Positions 1 through 11,853 of a stretch of 64,000 bases of DNA are shown here, piece after piece (position 1 is the first letter of the stretch; each line of letters opens with the position of its first letter). The position numbers and the translations under genes were made by a program. Origin of the DNA: Phyto melanocephala (lineage: Eukaryota; Arthropoda; Insecta; Diptera; Rhinophoridae); NCBI GenBank assembly GCA_941918925.1, contig OW799236.1, forward strand, positions 70,832,465 to 70,896,464, written 5' to 3'. The notes under the pieces were generated by a model. The model ran no database searches. It was not told the DNA's origin and saw only the letters and a program-made list of their open reading frames with translations.

Positions 1-297
1 ATAGCGTATTTTTTTTTTTAACTTTAACTTTTAAAAAATTTATTTTAAAATTATAGTACATAGTTTAAGGAAACCAACTAAATTTAAAGAAAAAAAAAAT
101 GTTACCTAACATTGCACTTTTTAAAAGTCCACTCTCGCACAATTTCGCAATGCATTTTGTACCGTATTTCTGTTGACAAAATGCATTTAGGTATTTTTTA
201 ACGAAAATTTTTTAATAAACGCCGGCCCAAAATATTTAAAAAAAAAACAATCAAAAGAAACACCAAATAAAAAAAAAAAGTTGTCCACTCAACTTAC
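1..297. other. AT-rich sequence, no gene seen
   Basis: Long A and T runs with no supported coding potential. If the minus-strand exon at 298-473 is real, this is the start of its first intron. Confidence 0.4.
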
Positions 298-473
298 TTG
301 TATCTTTTAATTTGCAGCGAATTGACAGAACTAAACTTTAGCTGTTTTACACTTAAGAACGACTCCTTAGCGACTGATACTGAGTATTTACGTGAAATCG
401 TGTACAATACATTTTTCTTTATTACCATCGCACTTCTGCCACCAAATTTCGCCGTAGCAGCAGCTGCTGTCAT
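298..473 (-). CDS. Possible first coding exon with mitochondrial-type N-terminus
   Basis: On the minus strand an ATG at 473-471 opens a 58-codon frame. It begins with an Ala-rich stretch and continues rich in Lys, Arg and Ser with almost no acidic residues, the composition of a mitochondrial targeting peptide. The frame runs into GTAAGT at 297-292, a consensus splice donor, leaving phase 2. A TTTATAAAAA motif lies upstream near 690-680 on the same strand. The rest of the gene would lie before base 1, so the product cannot be named. A chance open frame ending at a chance donor remains possible. Confidence 0.35.
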
Positions 474-2115
474 TTCCTACATTAGTTGGGGTTGTTGGGG
501 ACAATATTATTGTATTGCTCTTTGGATATGCGCAAAAACATACAATTGTTTCTTTTTGTTTGTCTGCCAGAATCTGAATACACTTCATAAATTTGTTTGG
601 GTATAGGTAAAACTGCGTACTTGGGCCTGTTTTCCCAGCTAAAAAAATCGAATAATTGTTTATTATAATAGAGTTTGTTTTTTATAAATGACCTTGACCA
701 AGGTGACAAGGGAGAATTCAACCGGTTTTTTTTTTAATTTCCAAAGAGAATCATGTCATGGAATTTTAAGAGATGTTGTTTGGATTTTTTTTAAATTTTT
801 GGAGAGTTAAATAGTGCTGCCACCTTTTCTAAAAATATGTTGCCAGTTTTTCAAATGAAGCAGTGACCGGTCAAATGGTTTGAGTAAAATAGCATGTTTC
901 CACGTAATTCGATGTCTTATTTATAATTCAAAGCCTAATAACGAACCAAATTACATTATTTTCCCACGCAAAATTTTCAAAACAAATTACTATTTTTGTG
1001 GGTAATTCATTTAGAATTACCATCCGAATTATAATAAAATCAGTGTCTTCTTCAATTTTTATCGTTAGCTTATCATATCCGGCTGTCAAAAGAATCAAAG
1101 TGAAAAGCAAAAAGTTCAATTTCATATATAAAAAATGAAATGGAAGCAGAAAAGAAAATTCGAAAAAAGTTGTTATGTCTTGAAGACTATTGGCCACATG
1201 AAAACTATTGGATGAGATTGTGTTTAAAGGGTTTGCTGGCTGCATTGGTCCTATTTTCTTGCACCTTTTCTATATTCTGGTTATTAAAAAAATAATGATA
1301 TTATTTGAATACATTTCTTATAAATTTACAATATTTCTACCTACTTTTTGCCTCTATTGATAAAATAATTATAGTTTTCTATATAAAATTTTATATTTCT
1401 TAATGTTCAGTGCTAAAAAACAAAACGATAACTTAAATAAAAAAGCACGAAGAAGAACTTTTAAATCAAATTAACAATATGTCGTGGAAACATGGTAATT
1501 CACTTAAGTAATTTAAAGAGCGAATCAAGTAATTGAATGTGTTGTGGAAACATTCTATAAGAAAGCTATTTATACTAATATAATACATGTGAATGATTAG
1601 CTGTTTGGATTTTTTACTGAATCACAAAAAAAAGGGTTGAACGAAACGGGAAGAAAATTTTGAATAAATATATAACTACACAGGCAATGTCATGGGTATA
1701 CAGTGTATACCACACACTAGTTAATTTTTCGAATGTCGAATACACAGGTTTTTTACTCACAGAAGCCGGTTTTTTTCATTTTTAGTTTTATATTCATTTA
1801 TCTTTGTAACCAACGTATAATACTATATTTATTTCTCAAAAAATTTCGAAAAATCAGAAAATTTATCAAGCAATCTTCCATTATATTGTAAGAAACTTGT
1901 TTGTTGTTTCAAAAACAAATGTATAATAAGAAAAATAATTAGGCTTAAATATTGTTTTAAATGGAGAGCAGTTATTTTATACGTATAATTTGCTGTGATA
2001 ATCAGCTGTTCAGTTAAGTTTTTTGACCAAATTATTGTACCTTGCAATACTTTTTGATCTCATTTTCGAATTTCATAAGATTTTGCCTTTACGAAATCTA
2101 GCGACTTGTACATAC
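474..2115. other. AT-rich spacer
   Basis: No gene is supported. A minus-strand frame at 928-1245 contains a hydrophobic stretch (near 1125-1080), but nothing else supports it. GGGTATACAGTGTATACC near 1695-1712 is a short palindrome. Confidence 0.4.
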
Positions 2116-3393
2116 CCACCGTTGCCACATACAAGTACAAGTGAAAAAAAAAAAACAATACACTAACCTACCGTTGCCACATGCAAGTGCAAGTGAAAAA
2201 AAACCAATACACTAACACTTTTTTACTAACCTACCGTTGCCACATGCAAGTGCAAGTGAAAAAAAACCAATACACTAACACTTTTTTACTAACACAACTA
2301 CACTTTGGCAACCTGCGACTCAGCTTGCGAAGAAATTTTTAAGCAAGTAAAATTTTTACAGTTACGGCAAGTAAAGTGACAAGCCGAAAAACAGTGTTGT
2401 CTAATACTGAGTTTTTTGTTAACTCAACAATATATCATACAATTGTGGTAAATAATTCAGCTAATTTTTTTAATAAATATGTATATATGTATATGAAGAA
2501 TATTAAGAAAAAAATATAAATATTCATTTAAAATGTAAGTTTTAATATAAATAACCAAATTTAATAAAAAAAATTATATTAAAAAGTTACATGTCTAAAG
2601 GTAACGTTCAATAGTGGCTATTGACAACACTTAATTACCAATTGAAGCAGCGCCATTTGTTTTAAATTTGTTTGAAGTTTATTTGTTGACGACATTTTAA
2701 AAATGAACTTGCACTGTGCTGTGTAGCCACTCAAAAAATTTTTGTGTTTTTTTTGGCATTTCTCCTGATTTGCGTTAGTAATACGTATACACTACTTGCA
2801 AGTAAATACTTGCCTGTGGCAACGTAGGGTAACACAACTACAGTTTGGCAACCTGCGACTCAGCTTGCGAAGAAATTTTTAAGCAAGTAAAATTTTTACA
2901 GTTACGGCAAGTAAAGTGACAAGCCGAAAAACAGTGTTGTCTAATACTGAGTATTTTGTTAACTCACTAATATATCATACAGTTGTGGTAAATAATTCAG
3001 CTAGTTTTTTTAATAAATATGTATATATGTTTATGAAGAATATTAAGAAAAAATATAAATATTCATTCAAAATGTAAGTTTTAATATAAATATCAAAATT
3101 TAATAAAAAAAATTATATTAAAAAGTTACATGTCTAAAGGTAACGTTCAATAGTGGCTATTGACAACACTTAATTACCAAATGAAGCAGCGCCATTTGTT
3201 TTAAATTTGTTTGAAGTTTATTTGTTGACGACATTTTAAAAATGAACTTGCACTGTGCTGTGTAGCCACTCAAAAAATTTTTGTGTTTTTTTTGGCATTT
3301 CTCCTAATTTTCGTTAGTAATACGTATACACTACTTGCAAGTAAATACTTGCCTGTGGCAACGTAGGGTTACACAACCACACTTTGGAAACCT

Positions 3394-4331
3394 CCCAGCC
3401 TGCAAAATTGTCCGACATCTGTAAGATGTCTGTAAGATATGTCGGCAAACAAGTAAGAATTCTGTACGAATTCTGTCAGACTACTGACCGCCAAATATAT
3501 GAAGTGGTTGACACGAATTCTGACAGACATGTCGTGGGAAATTCTGAGTTTTTTACCGACCTGTCTGATAGAAAAACAGGGGAAATTCTGATTTGTTATG
3601 CGACATTCGTATGGATTTCTGACAGATTTCTGAAAGTTTATCGGATGTAATTCTAACCGATTAATCGTACAGATTTCTTAAAGAAATCTGAAGTATTTAA
3701 TAAAATAAAACTCAGTTTTATGTAATATTTTTTATATTCATTTGATTTATTACTTAATTACATATATTCATATACATTGTTTTTAAATATTTTAAGCTAA
3801 CTTGAAAATCCAAAAACGCATCTTTTTTAACATTTTTCAAAAAAGCCTGACGTGACTCTTTTTTATATAAGTATATTGTTCATTAATCACAAAACAATCA
3901 CTTACTATTTTACTTTTAAACTTTTTTAACAAACCAATAAGTTAATTTTTTTAATATCACTTATTTTGTTGCACTTTATGACTTAAATAAACAATTTGTA
4001 GAACAAACAAACAAAAGATTACAAAATTGGTAAAGGCAAAAAAATCCGTTTTAATTTGTGAAGAAAAAAAAAAACCTAAACAAAAGGAATAAAAACAATT
4101 GAACATTTCTCTACGAAATCAGTCAGATAACTATCAGACATGTCGGTAAACAAAAAAGAATAAAATCCCTGCGACATTTCCGTACGAAATCAGTCAGAAA
4201 TCTATCAGACGTGTCGTACATTAAATTTCCTAGACATATCTTACAGAAATCTGTACGAAATGTCCGTAAAAAGTCAGATATTTGTAAGACTAGTCTGATT
4301 CAGACATTGTCGTACTATTGTGCAGGCTGGG
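3394..4331. mobile_element. CCCAGC-ended DNA element 1 in repeat X
   Basis: The element interrupts X copy 3. Its ends are CCCAGCCTGCA and TGCAGGCTGGG, a perfect 11 bp inverted repeat. The dinucleotide CT is found on both sides and only once in intact X copies, giving a 2 bp target duplication. Both subterminal regions are full of short repeated motifs of the TCTGTCAGA / GACATGTCG type in both orientations, as expected for multiple transposase sites. The 88-codon open frame at 3384-3650 is made of these repeats and is not considered a gene. The superfamily is not recognised. Confidence 0.75.
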
Positions 4332-4394
4332 CTGCGACTCACCTTGCGAAGAAATTTTTAAGCAAGTAAAATTTTTACAGTTACGGCAAGTAAA

Positions 4395-6339
4395 CCCAGC
4401 CAGCAATTTTTGAAATTTCTAACCAAATTCGAGTTTTATTTAACTCCTCAGCGCGATTAAAAATGCAGAATATGAGCTAATTTTCTGATTGTAAAAGATA
4501 CTTTGTTCGGGAGAAAAGTGTCCCTAGCTGCGACTCTTCTTGATGTTTTATTAATGATTAATTTTTTTAGTCAGCTGAGAGTCATTTTCGATCCCTTTTA
4601 TTATGTCTATTAAAGCCTTATTCGATTCGTTTTATAGTCATTTATCAGTCTTCTTTCTCTTAATTTGTGAGCCTTTTTCGAGTCATTTGAGTAATTTTTT
4701 TGTTGTTTTCTTATTTTTTGGTAGTGTTTTTATAGTCATTTATGATTGTTTTTTGAATCATTTATCAGTCGAATTGCTAATCGGATTTGACTCTTTTTCT
4801 AGGTTATTACAGTAAATTTTCTTATGCCTACGTTCACACTGACGTAATTTCTAAAAAAAAGAACTTGATTTTGTTTATTATTCTTTAACTGCGTAGTGGA
4901 AGTATAATAACCAAAATCGAGTCAATTTTTAAAATCACGTCCATATAAACCTGGGGTAACATTAAATAAAAAAATATATTAAATTTATATTCATTTGATA
5001 TATATACATCATACATCAAATTTGATTTAAAAGAAAATTAATTTTTTCATTAAAAATAGTTGTTTAAATAAAAATTTAAGTCCAGCTTTAAGAATTTTAA
5101 CAACATAAAAATTATATGGTTATGTTATTTACATTTCACAATTAAACGATGTGTACACCTCGATATTACTTTTATAAATGAACTAAAATTTAACTTTTTG
5201 ATATTTACTGAAAATTGTCCCGTTATACATAAGAAAAAGCAGTGTTTAATTATCTGTAATGATCACAAAATGCAAAAAATAAGCATATTTCAAACACCCG
5301 CATGATCTGTTTTCGATCAATCGGTTTTAAATCTTCCAGATGCGCAAAATATAATAACAAATAACGGATATAATACTCACATTTTAAACGCTTGGTTGAT
5401 CGATTTGCGATTGCAATACAATTTGTTATTGTATTTTAAATCAAACTCTTTTTAATCAATAACGCGAATCATTTTCGAGTCCTTTTTTAATCGTGTAAGT
5501 GACTTATCAGTTTATGATCACCGACAGTACTCAAAAAAGACTCAGCATGGGGATTTTTAAAAAAACAATCATCTAAATCAAGGCATATCCATAAGGTACT
5601 CGTATCCAATCAGCTGACTGTTTTTTTTTATATACATTTTAAAAGCGTTACCAAGGCATATTCATACAGGTATATGCAACGGCGAATTGATACAACAAAG
5701 CAAATTTTTAGGGGATTTTTTCTTTCAAAGGTAGTTTGTATAACAAGAATGGAAAAGTTGTTTTTATATGTTTAATTCAATAAAATTTTATTAAAAAAAC
5801 GATATGTGCTTGTGAAGCACATTATAAATGGTGCAAGCACAACAAATATACATAAATTTGGTAAATTTATTATCATAAAAAGCACAATTAAGTTAAATGT
5901 TTAATTCGGAATCCAAAATCTAATCTTCCATTCCTGCATTAATAAATAGAATAAAGAAGAATTCAACAAATTTAGACATTATGTTTCCCCATCATCATGT
6001 GCTGATAAGTGCACCTGTATGAATTCGCCTTAGCGTTACCAACTTTTTTTAAAAGTCATGCCTGCAGTTGTCAAACTTAATTTTTTAAATTTTATTGTAC
6101 AATAAATAATTCGCAGATTCAGTTGGTTTAAAGCGTGCTAAAAAATACAAAACCGTGAATTAAATGTTTTCGCTATAAAGTTTTTTAAAAGTTGTTCAAA
6201 TTTAAGAAGAAAATAAAAAAAATTGTTTGACATATGCCGGCATATATACAAAAACAAAATACATGTGTTTTTTATTGTTGTGTTTGTTGCCGCGATGCAT
6301 ATACCTTATGGATATGCCTTGATCTAAATGCAAGCTGGG
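4395..6339. mobile_element. CCCAGC-ended DNA element 2, carrying a hAT MITE
   Basis: The ends are CCCAGCCAGCA and TGCAAGCTGGG, matching element 1 at 9 of 11 positions. The flanking AA is duplicated relative to intact X copies. Its subterminal regions hold many GAGTC/GACTC motifs, different from the motifs of element 1. Without the nested 743 bp MITE and its duplicated 8 bp target, it is about 1.2 kb. The open frame at 4603-4815 is low-complexity and is not treated as a gene. Confidence 0.7.
5579..6321. mobile_element. Non-autonomous hAT-type MITE
   Basis: Perfect 20 bp inverted termini (CAAGGCATATCCATAAGGTA) are flanked by a perfect 8 bp direct repeat, ATCTAAAT, at 5571-5578 and 6322-6329. 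An 8 bp target duplication is the hallmark of hAT-superfamily transposition. No transposase remnant was seen in the 743 bp, so it would have moved using an enzyme from elsewhere. Confidence 0.85.
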
Positions 6340-7165
6340 AAGTGACAAGCCGAAAAACAGTGTTGTCTAATACTGAATTTTTTGTTAACTCACTAATATA
6401 TTAAACAATTGTGGTATATAATTTAGCTAATTTTTTTAATAAATATGTATATATGTATATGAAGAATATTAAGAAAAATTATAAATATTCATCTAAAATG
6501 TAGTTTAAATATAAATATCAATTTTTAATAGAAAAAAATTATATTAAAAAGTTATATGTCTAAAGGTAACGTTCATTAGTGGCTATTGACAACACTTAAT
6601 TATCAATTGAAGCAGCGCTATTTGTTTTAAATTTGTTTGAAGTTTATTTGTTGACGACATTTTAAAAATTAACTTGCACTGTGTTGTACAGCCGCTCAAA
6701 AAATATTAAAAATAAAACAATAAAAATTTGAATAATATATAAAATAAAAATAATAAAAATGTTGGCTCACTCTAAACACTATAATACACGGCATGTTTTT
6801 TTACATCTGACTTTAAAATTTGTGAGACATATGTAAAACTACATGTCTGTCAAAATTGTACTTTTACCCTACGTTGCCACAGGCAAGTATTTACTTGCAA
6901 GTAGTGTATACGTATTACCTACCGTTGCCACATGCAAGTGCAAGTGAAAAAAAACCAATACACTAACACTTTTTTACTAACACAACTACACTTTGGCAAC
7001 CTGCGACTCAGCTTGCGAAGAAATTTTTAAGCAAGTAAAATTTTTACAGTTACGGCAAGTAAAGTGACAAGCCGAAAAACAGTGTTGTCTAATACTGAGT
7101 TTTTTGTTAACTCAACAATATATCATACAATTGTGGTAAATAATTCAGCTAATTTTTTTAATAAA

Positions 7166-10100
7166 TCTATATATATAAAAGAGTAACGTGACTGACTGAC
7201 TGACTGATTCATCATCGCACAGCCCAAACGCAAAGAGCTAGAGACATGAAATTTGGACAATCGGTTCCTCTTTCAATGTATAGCTCCACTAAGAAGGGAT
7301 TTTTGGAACTTCGTACTTTAAGGGGGTAAAAAAGGGTAAAAACGGGTAAAATCGGTAATCTTATATCGGCTAAACTAAAAATGATACAAATTAAATTGAA
7401 AAAGTATTGTAATTTGCACAAAAAATAAGCTGACAGGTGTCTGGCCTTTTTTGGAATTTTCTACCCCTAAGGCGAAAAAACGGGTAAAAACTATAATTTG
7501 GTACTTTTTTGGTACCATATGTAACTTCCAAACGCATAAAGCTAGGAAAAAGATTTAAACTGTATTAAGTAATCCGCGAAAAAATATTAATAAGAATTCA
7601 GCACTTTTGTCAAATTCATATGCATAAGGGGTAAAAATTGTCCCTTTTTTTGGTACTTTTTTTGAAATAAACTTTTCTTATATTATTCAATGGGACAAAA
7701 TTTGACAATTATTATTTCCTAATAGAATATGGACAACTATTTAGGTGAAATTTTTGGAAACTTTTTTGGGGACAAAAAAGGTACCAAAAAGGGGAAAATT
7801 CCGGAAAATGTATGTTATTCCTAATTAGACGGCCAATTTTCACAAAATTTTTAATTGGGATTTCACTAGACATAAAAAATTATGTAATTTAGTAAAAATT
7901 TAAACACATTCATAACAGGGTAGAAAGGGGAAAAATCGGGAAGAGTTTGGTACTTTTTAAAACATAATTACTTTTATGCAAAAAAGAGTAGATTTACTGA
8001 CTTTAAATCATGTCTATTAAAATATTTTGTTTCATAGATATTTGAACATTTTAAACTTGGAATTTGGAACTTGAACCAAAAATGTACTTTTTCGCTTTTC
8101 TATGGTACTTTTGGTATTTTCTACGTTTATAGAGGTAGAATTGTAAAATAAAGGACTATTGATACAAGGTAAGACTAAAAATTTTATGGGCAACCAAAAA
8201 GGTACTTTTTTGAATTTTTATGGTACTTTTTGTATTTTCAACGTTTGCGAAGCTAGAATTTTAAAATTAGTGGCTATTGATACAAGGTGAGACCGAATAT
8301 AATATGGTCGACCAAAAAGGTACTTTCTTGAATTTTTATGGTACTTTTGGTATTTTCTACGTTTATGAAGGTAGGATTGTACAATCAAGGACTATTGATT
8401 CCAGGTGAGACTAAAAATGTTATGGGCGACCAAAAAGGTACTTTTTTGAATTTTTATGGTACTTTTTGTATTTTCAACTTTTGCGAAGGTAGAATTTTGA
8501 AATCAGTGACAATTGATACAAGGTAAGACTAAAAATTTTATGGGCGACCAAAAAGGTATTTTTTTGAATTTGTATGGTACTTTTTGTATTTTCAACGTTT
8601 GCGAAGGTAGAATTTTGAAATCAGTGACAATTGATACAAGGTGAGACTAAAAATGTTATGGGCGACCAAAGAGGTACTGTTTTGAATTTTTAGGTACTTT
8701 TTGTATTTTCTACGTTTATAGAGGTAGAATTGTAAAATAAAGGACTATTGATACAAGGTAAGACTAAAAATTTTATAGGCGACCAAAAAGGTACTTTTTG
8801 TATTTTCAACGTTTGCGAAGCTAGAATTTTAAAATTAGTGGCTATTGATACAAGGTGAGACCGAAAATATTATGGTCGACCAAAAAGGTACTGTTTTGAA
8901 TTTTTATGGTACTTTTTGCATTTTCTACGTTTATGAAGGTAGGATTGTACAATCAAGGACTATTGATTTCAGGTGAGACCAAAAATGTTATGGGCGACCA
9001 AAAAGGTACATTTTTGAATTTTTATGGTACTTTTTGTATTTTCAACGTTTGCGAAGCTAGAATTTTAAAATTAGTGGCTATTGATACAAAATGAGACCAA
9101 ATATAAATTTATAACGGTCGACCAAAAAGGTACTTTCTTGAATTTTTGTGGTACTTTTGGTATTTTCTACGTTTATGAAGGTAGGATTGTACAATCAAGC
9201 ACTATTGATTCCAGGTGAGACTAAAAATGTTATGGGCGACCAAAAAGGTACTTTTTTCAATTTGTATGGTACTTTTTGTATTTTCAACGTTTGCGAAGGT
9301 AGAATTTTGAAATCAGTGACAATTGATACAAGGTGAGACTAAAAATGTTATGGGCGACCAAAAAGGTACTTTTTTGAATTTGTATGGTACTTTTTGTATT
9401 TTCAACGTTTGCGAAGGTAGAATTTTGAAATTAGTGACAATTGATACAAGGTGAGGCTAAAAATGTTATGGGTGACCAAAGAGGTACTTTTTTGAATTTT
9501 TATGGTACTTTTTATATATTCTACGTTTGCGAAGCTAGAATTTTAAAACAAGTGGCTATTGATACAAGGTGAGACCGAAAATATTATGGTCGACCAAAAA
9601 GGTACTTTTTTGAATTTTTGTGGTACTTATGGTATTTTCTACGTTTATGAAGGTAGGATTGTACAATCAAGGACTATTGATTCCAGGTGAGACTAAAAAT
9701 GTTATGGGCGACCAAAAAGGTACTTTTTTGAATTTTTATGCTACTTTTTGAATTTTCAACGTTTGCGAAGCTAGAATTTTAAAATTAGTGGCTATTGATA
9801 CAAAGTGAGACTGAAAATGTTATAGTCGACTAAAAAGGTACTTTTTTGAATTTTTTTAGTACTTTTGGTGTTTTCTACGTTAATGAAGGTAGGATTGTAC
9901 AATCAAGGACTATTGATTCCAGGTGAGACTAAAAATGTTATGGGCGACCAAAAAGGTACTTTTTTTGAATTTTTATGGTACTTTTTGTATTTTCTACGTT
10001 TATGGAGGTAGGATTGTACAATGAAGAACTATTGATTCCAGGTGAAACTGAAAATGTTATGGGCGACCACAAAGGTACTTTTTTGAATTTTTATGGTACT

Positions 10101-10728
10101 TATTGTATTTTTAACGTTTGCGAAGCAAGAATTTCGAAATTAGTGACTATTGGTACAAGGTAAGGCTAAATATGTTATGGGCGATCAAAAGGGTAGTTTT
10201 CTGCATTTTAATGGGAATTTTTGTATTTCCTACGTTTATAAAGCTAAAATAGTGAAATAAAGGATTGTTGATTCAATTTGAAAATTAAAATTATATTGGA
10301 GACACAAAAAAGCCTTTTCGCATTTTTATTGCACTCTTTGTATTTTTACGTTTGTAAACATAGATTCTTAAAATTAGTGTTTTTTGATCCGAGGTCTAAA
10401 TCCCAATATTATAGAAGACCAAAATTACTTATCTCTTTTTATATATTTTGTATACATAGAATTCTAAATAAAGGTACTAATAAACCAAGTGGAAGTTTTA
10501 TTGAAGGAAAAAATGTTACTATTTTTTTATTATTTTTAGGGTAATTTTTGCAAAATATGAATCTTAATTTTTGAAACTCAGTAACACTTTTTATATTTCT
10601 AAGTAAATTGAATCAGAGATACAAATTTTCATAAATTGATCCAAAAATATTTAATAATTATAAATATAACTTGAGTATTCAATAAACTGAACTGAACTGC
10701 GCTAACGAAGTAGCGGGTTAAATGCTAG
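7166..10728 (+). mobile_element. Non-autonomous Helitron, family 1, copy 1
   Basis: The element starts TCTATATATATAAAAGAG and ends ATGCTAG. A short hairpin (CGCTA, loop ACGAAG, TAGCG) lies about 10 bases before the CTAG end. The flanks are A on the left and T on the right with no target duplication. Intact X copies show the uninterrupted AT site. These are the canonical features of Helitrons (5' TC, 3' CTRR, hairpin, insertion between A and T). No Rep/helicase coding is present. The interior is dominated by a ~118 bp minisatellite. Confidence 0.9.
8095..10275 (+). repeat. ~118 bp minisatellite inside Helitron copy 1
   Basis: About 18 tandem units are marked by recurring CGACCAAAAAGGTAC spaced 117-118 bp apart (8191, 8309, 8427, 8545, 8663, 8780 and so on), with one shorter 97 bp unit at 8780-8877. 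The 62-codon open frames at 8338, 8906, 9148 and 9975 are translations of this repeat and have no independent support as genes. Confidence 0.9.
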
Positions 10729-11142
10729 TATGTATATATGTATATGAAGAATATTGAGAAAAAAATATAAATATTCATTTAAAATGTAAGTTAATATAAA
10801 TATCAATATTTAATAAAAAAAATTATATTAAAAAGTTACATGTCTAAAGGTAACGTTCAATAGTGGCTATTGACAACACTTAATTACCAATTGAAGCAGC
10901 GCCATTTGTTTTAAATTTGTTTGAAGTTTATTTGTTGACGACATTTTAAAAATGAACTTTCACTGTGCTGTGTAGCCACTCAAAAAATTTTTGTGTTTTT
11001 TTGGCATTTCTCCTGATTTTCGTTAGTAATACGTATACACTACTTGCAAGTAAATACTTGCTTGTGGCAACGTAGGGTAATACGTATACACTACTTGCAA
11101 GTAAATACTTGCTTGTGGCAACGTAGGGTTACAATACTGTCA

Positions 11143-11667
11143 TCAGCAAGGCATATCCATATCTATCCGAAAAGCAGAGATCTTGAGATTCATATTCTGA
11201 ACTGCAGCGTCAAAATCCTTATCATATGAAACTAGGAGAAAGTCATCAGCAAACTGAAAAATGTCAGTGCACTCATCCTCAAAACTGTGTAGTGTGTGTG
11301 TGTAGAAATTAAATAAAAGAGGTGATAAACAGCTTCCTTGCGGAAGACCATTTTCAACCCCAACAGCTTCATTGCCCAATTTCAGAATTCGTTTAGTCAA
11401 AAGATTTTCCAACCAGAGAGTGTAAATGGGGGGTAGCCCAGCTTCAATCAGCATTTGTACCAGTAAATCAATGCGAACACAATTGTATGCATTGTTTATG
11501 TCCAAGGACAAGACTACGACTTTACAGTTAGATTTTTTGAGTAAAGCTATACGATGTAAAATTTCATTAAGGCAGGTAGCAGCCGATCTATTCTTCCTGT
11601 AAGCATAGGATTTGTTAGGCAAAATATTACGTTGAATGCAGAAGTCAGTTAAACGTTCCTTAATCAT
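11143..11667 (-). pseudogene. LINE ORF2 reverse transcriptase core fragment
   Basis: The frame carries reverse transcriptase landmarks in order: LSLDINNAYNCVR (metal-binding Asp region), GLPQGSCLSPLLFNFYT (template/primer block), and FADDFLLV (a variant of the YxDD catalytic box with Phe in the first position). It ends abruptly where the X array begins, so the thumb and C-terminal regions are missing. The upstream part of the same ORF lies beyond the hAT insertion, at 13020-13270. Confidence 0.85.
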
Positions 11668-11853
11668 CAGATTGATTAGTTTAACATAAATAGAAATTAA
11701 GGAAATTGGTCGAAAATTCAGAAGTCATATAGGTCTTTGTTTTTTTTGGGTATGGGAACAACTTTAATAATTCGCCACGACTCATTTATTTCATTCTCTA
11801 AAAAGGCATCACTCAGCGCTGTGAGCAAAGCCCTCTGAGCTAAGGGTGACAAG

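Larger units (their letters stand above)
2116..11129. repeat. Tandem array of ~600 bp repeat 'X' with nested insertions
   Basis: Four copies of one ~540 bp body occur head to tail: 2290-2830, 2831-3369, 3371-6702 (split) and 6970-11078 (split). Each intact body begins near ACACAACTACACTTTGGCA and ends GGCAACGTAGGGT. The left head (CCTACCGTTGCCACATGCAA) resembles the reverse complement of the right end (CCCTACGTTGCCACAGGCAA), so the unit has imperfect terminal inverted repeats like a MITE. The left head is present three times in a row at 2116-2288. The right end is duplicated at 11079-11129 and inverted at 6866-6917. No coding capacity was seen. The superfamily is uncertain. Confidence 0.8.

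Noticed and set aside
928..1245. Minus-strand frame with a signal-peptide-like stretch
   Set aside because: Hydrophobic stretches are common in AT-rich DNA; no conserved motif, promoter or neighbour supports a gene.
8338..10163. Series of similar 62-codon open frames
   Set aside because: They are translations of the 118 bp Helitron minisatellite and recur with its period; no start context or family resemblance.
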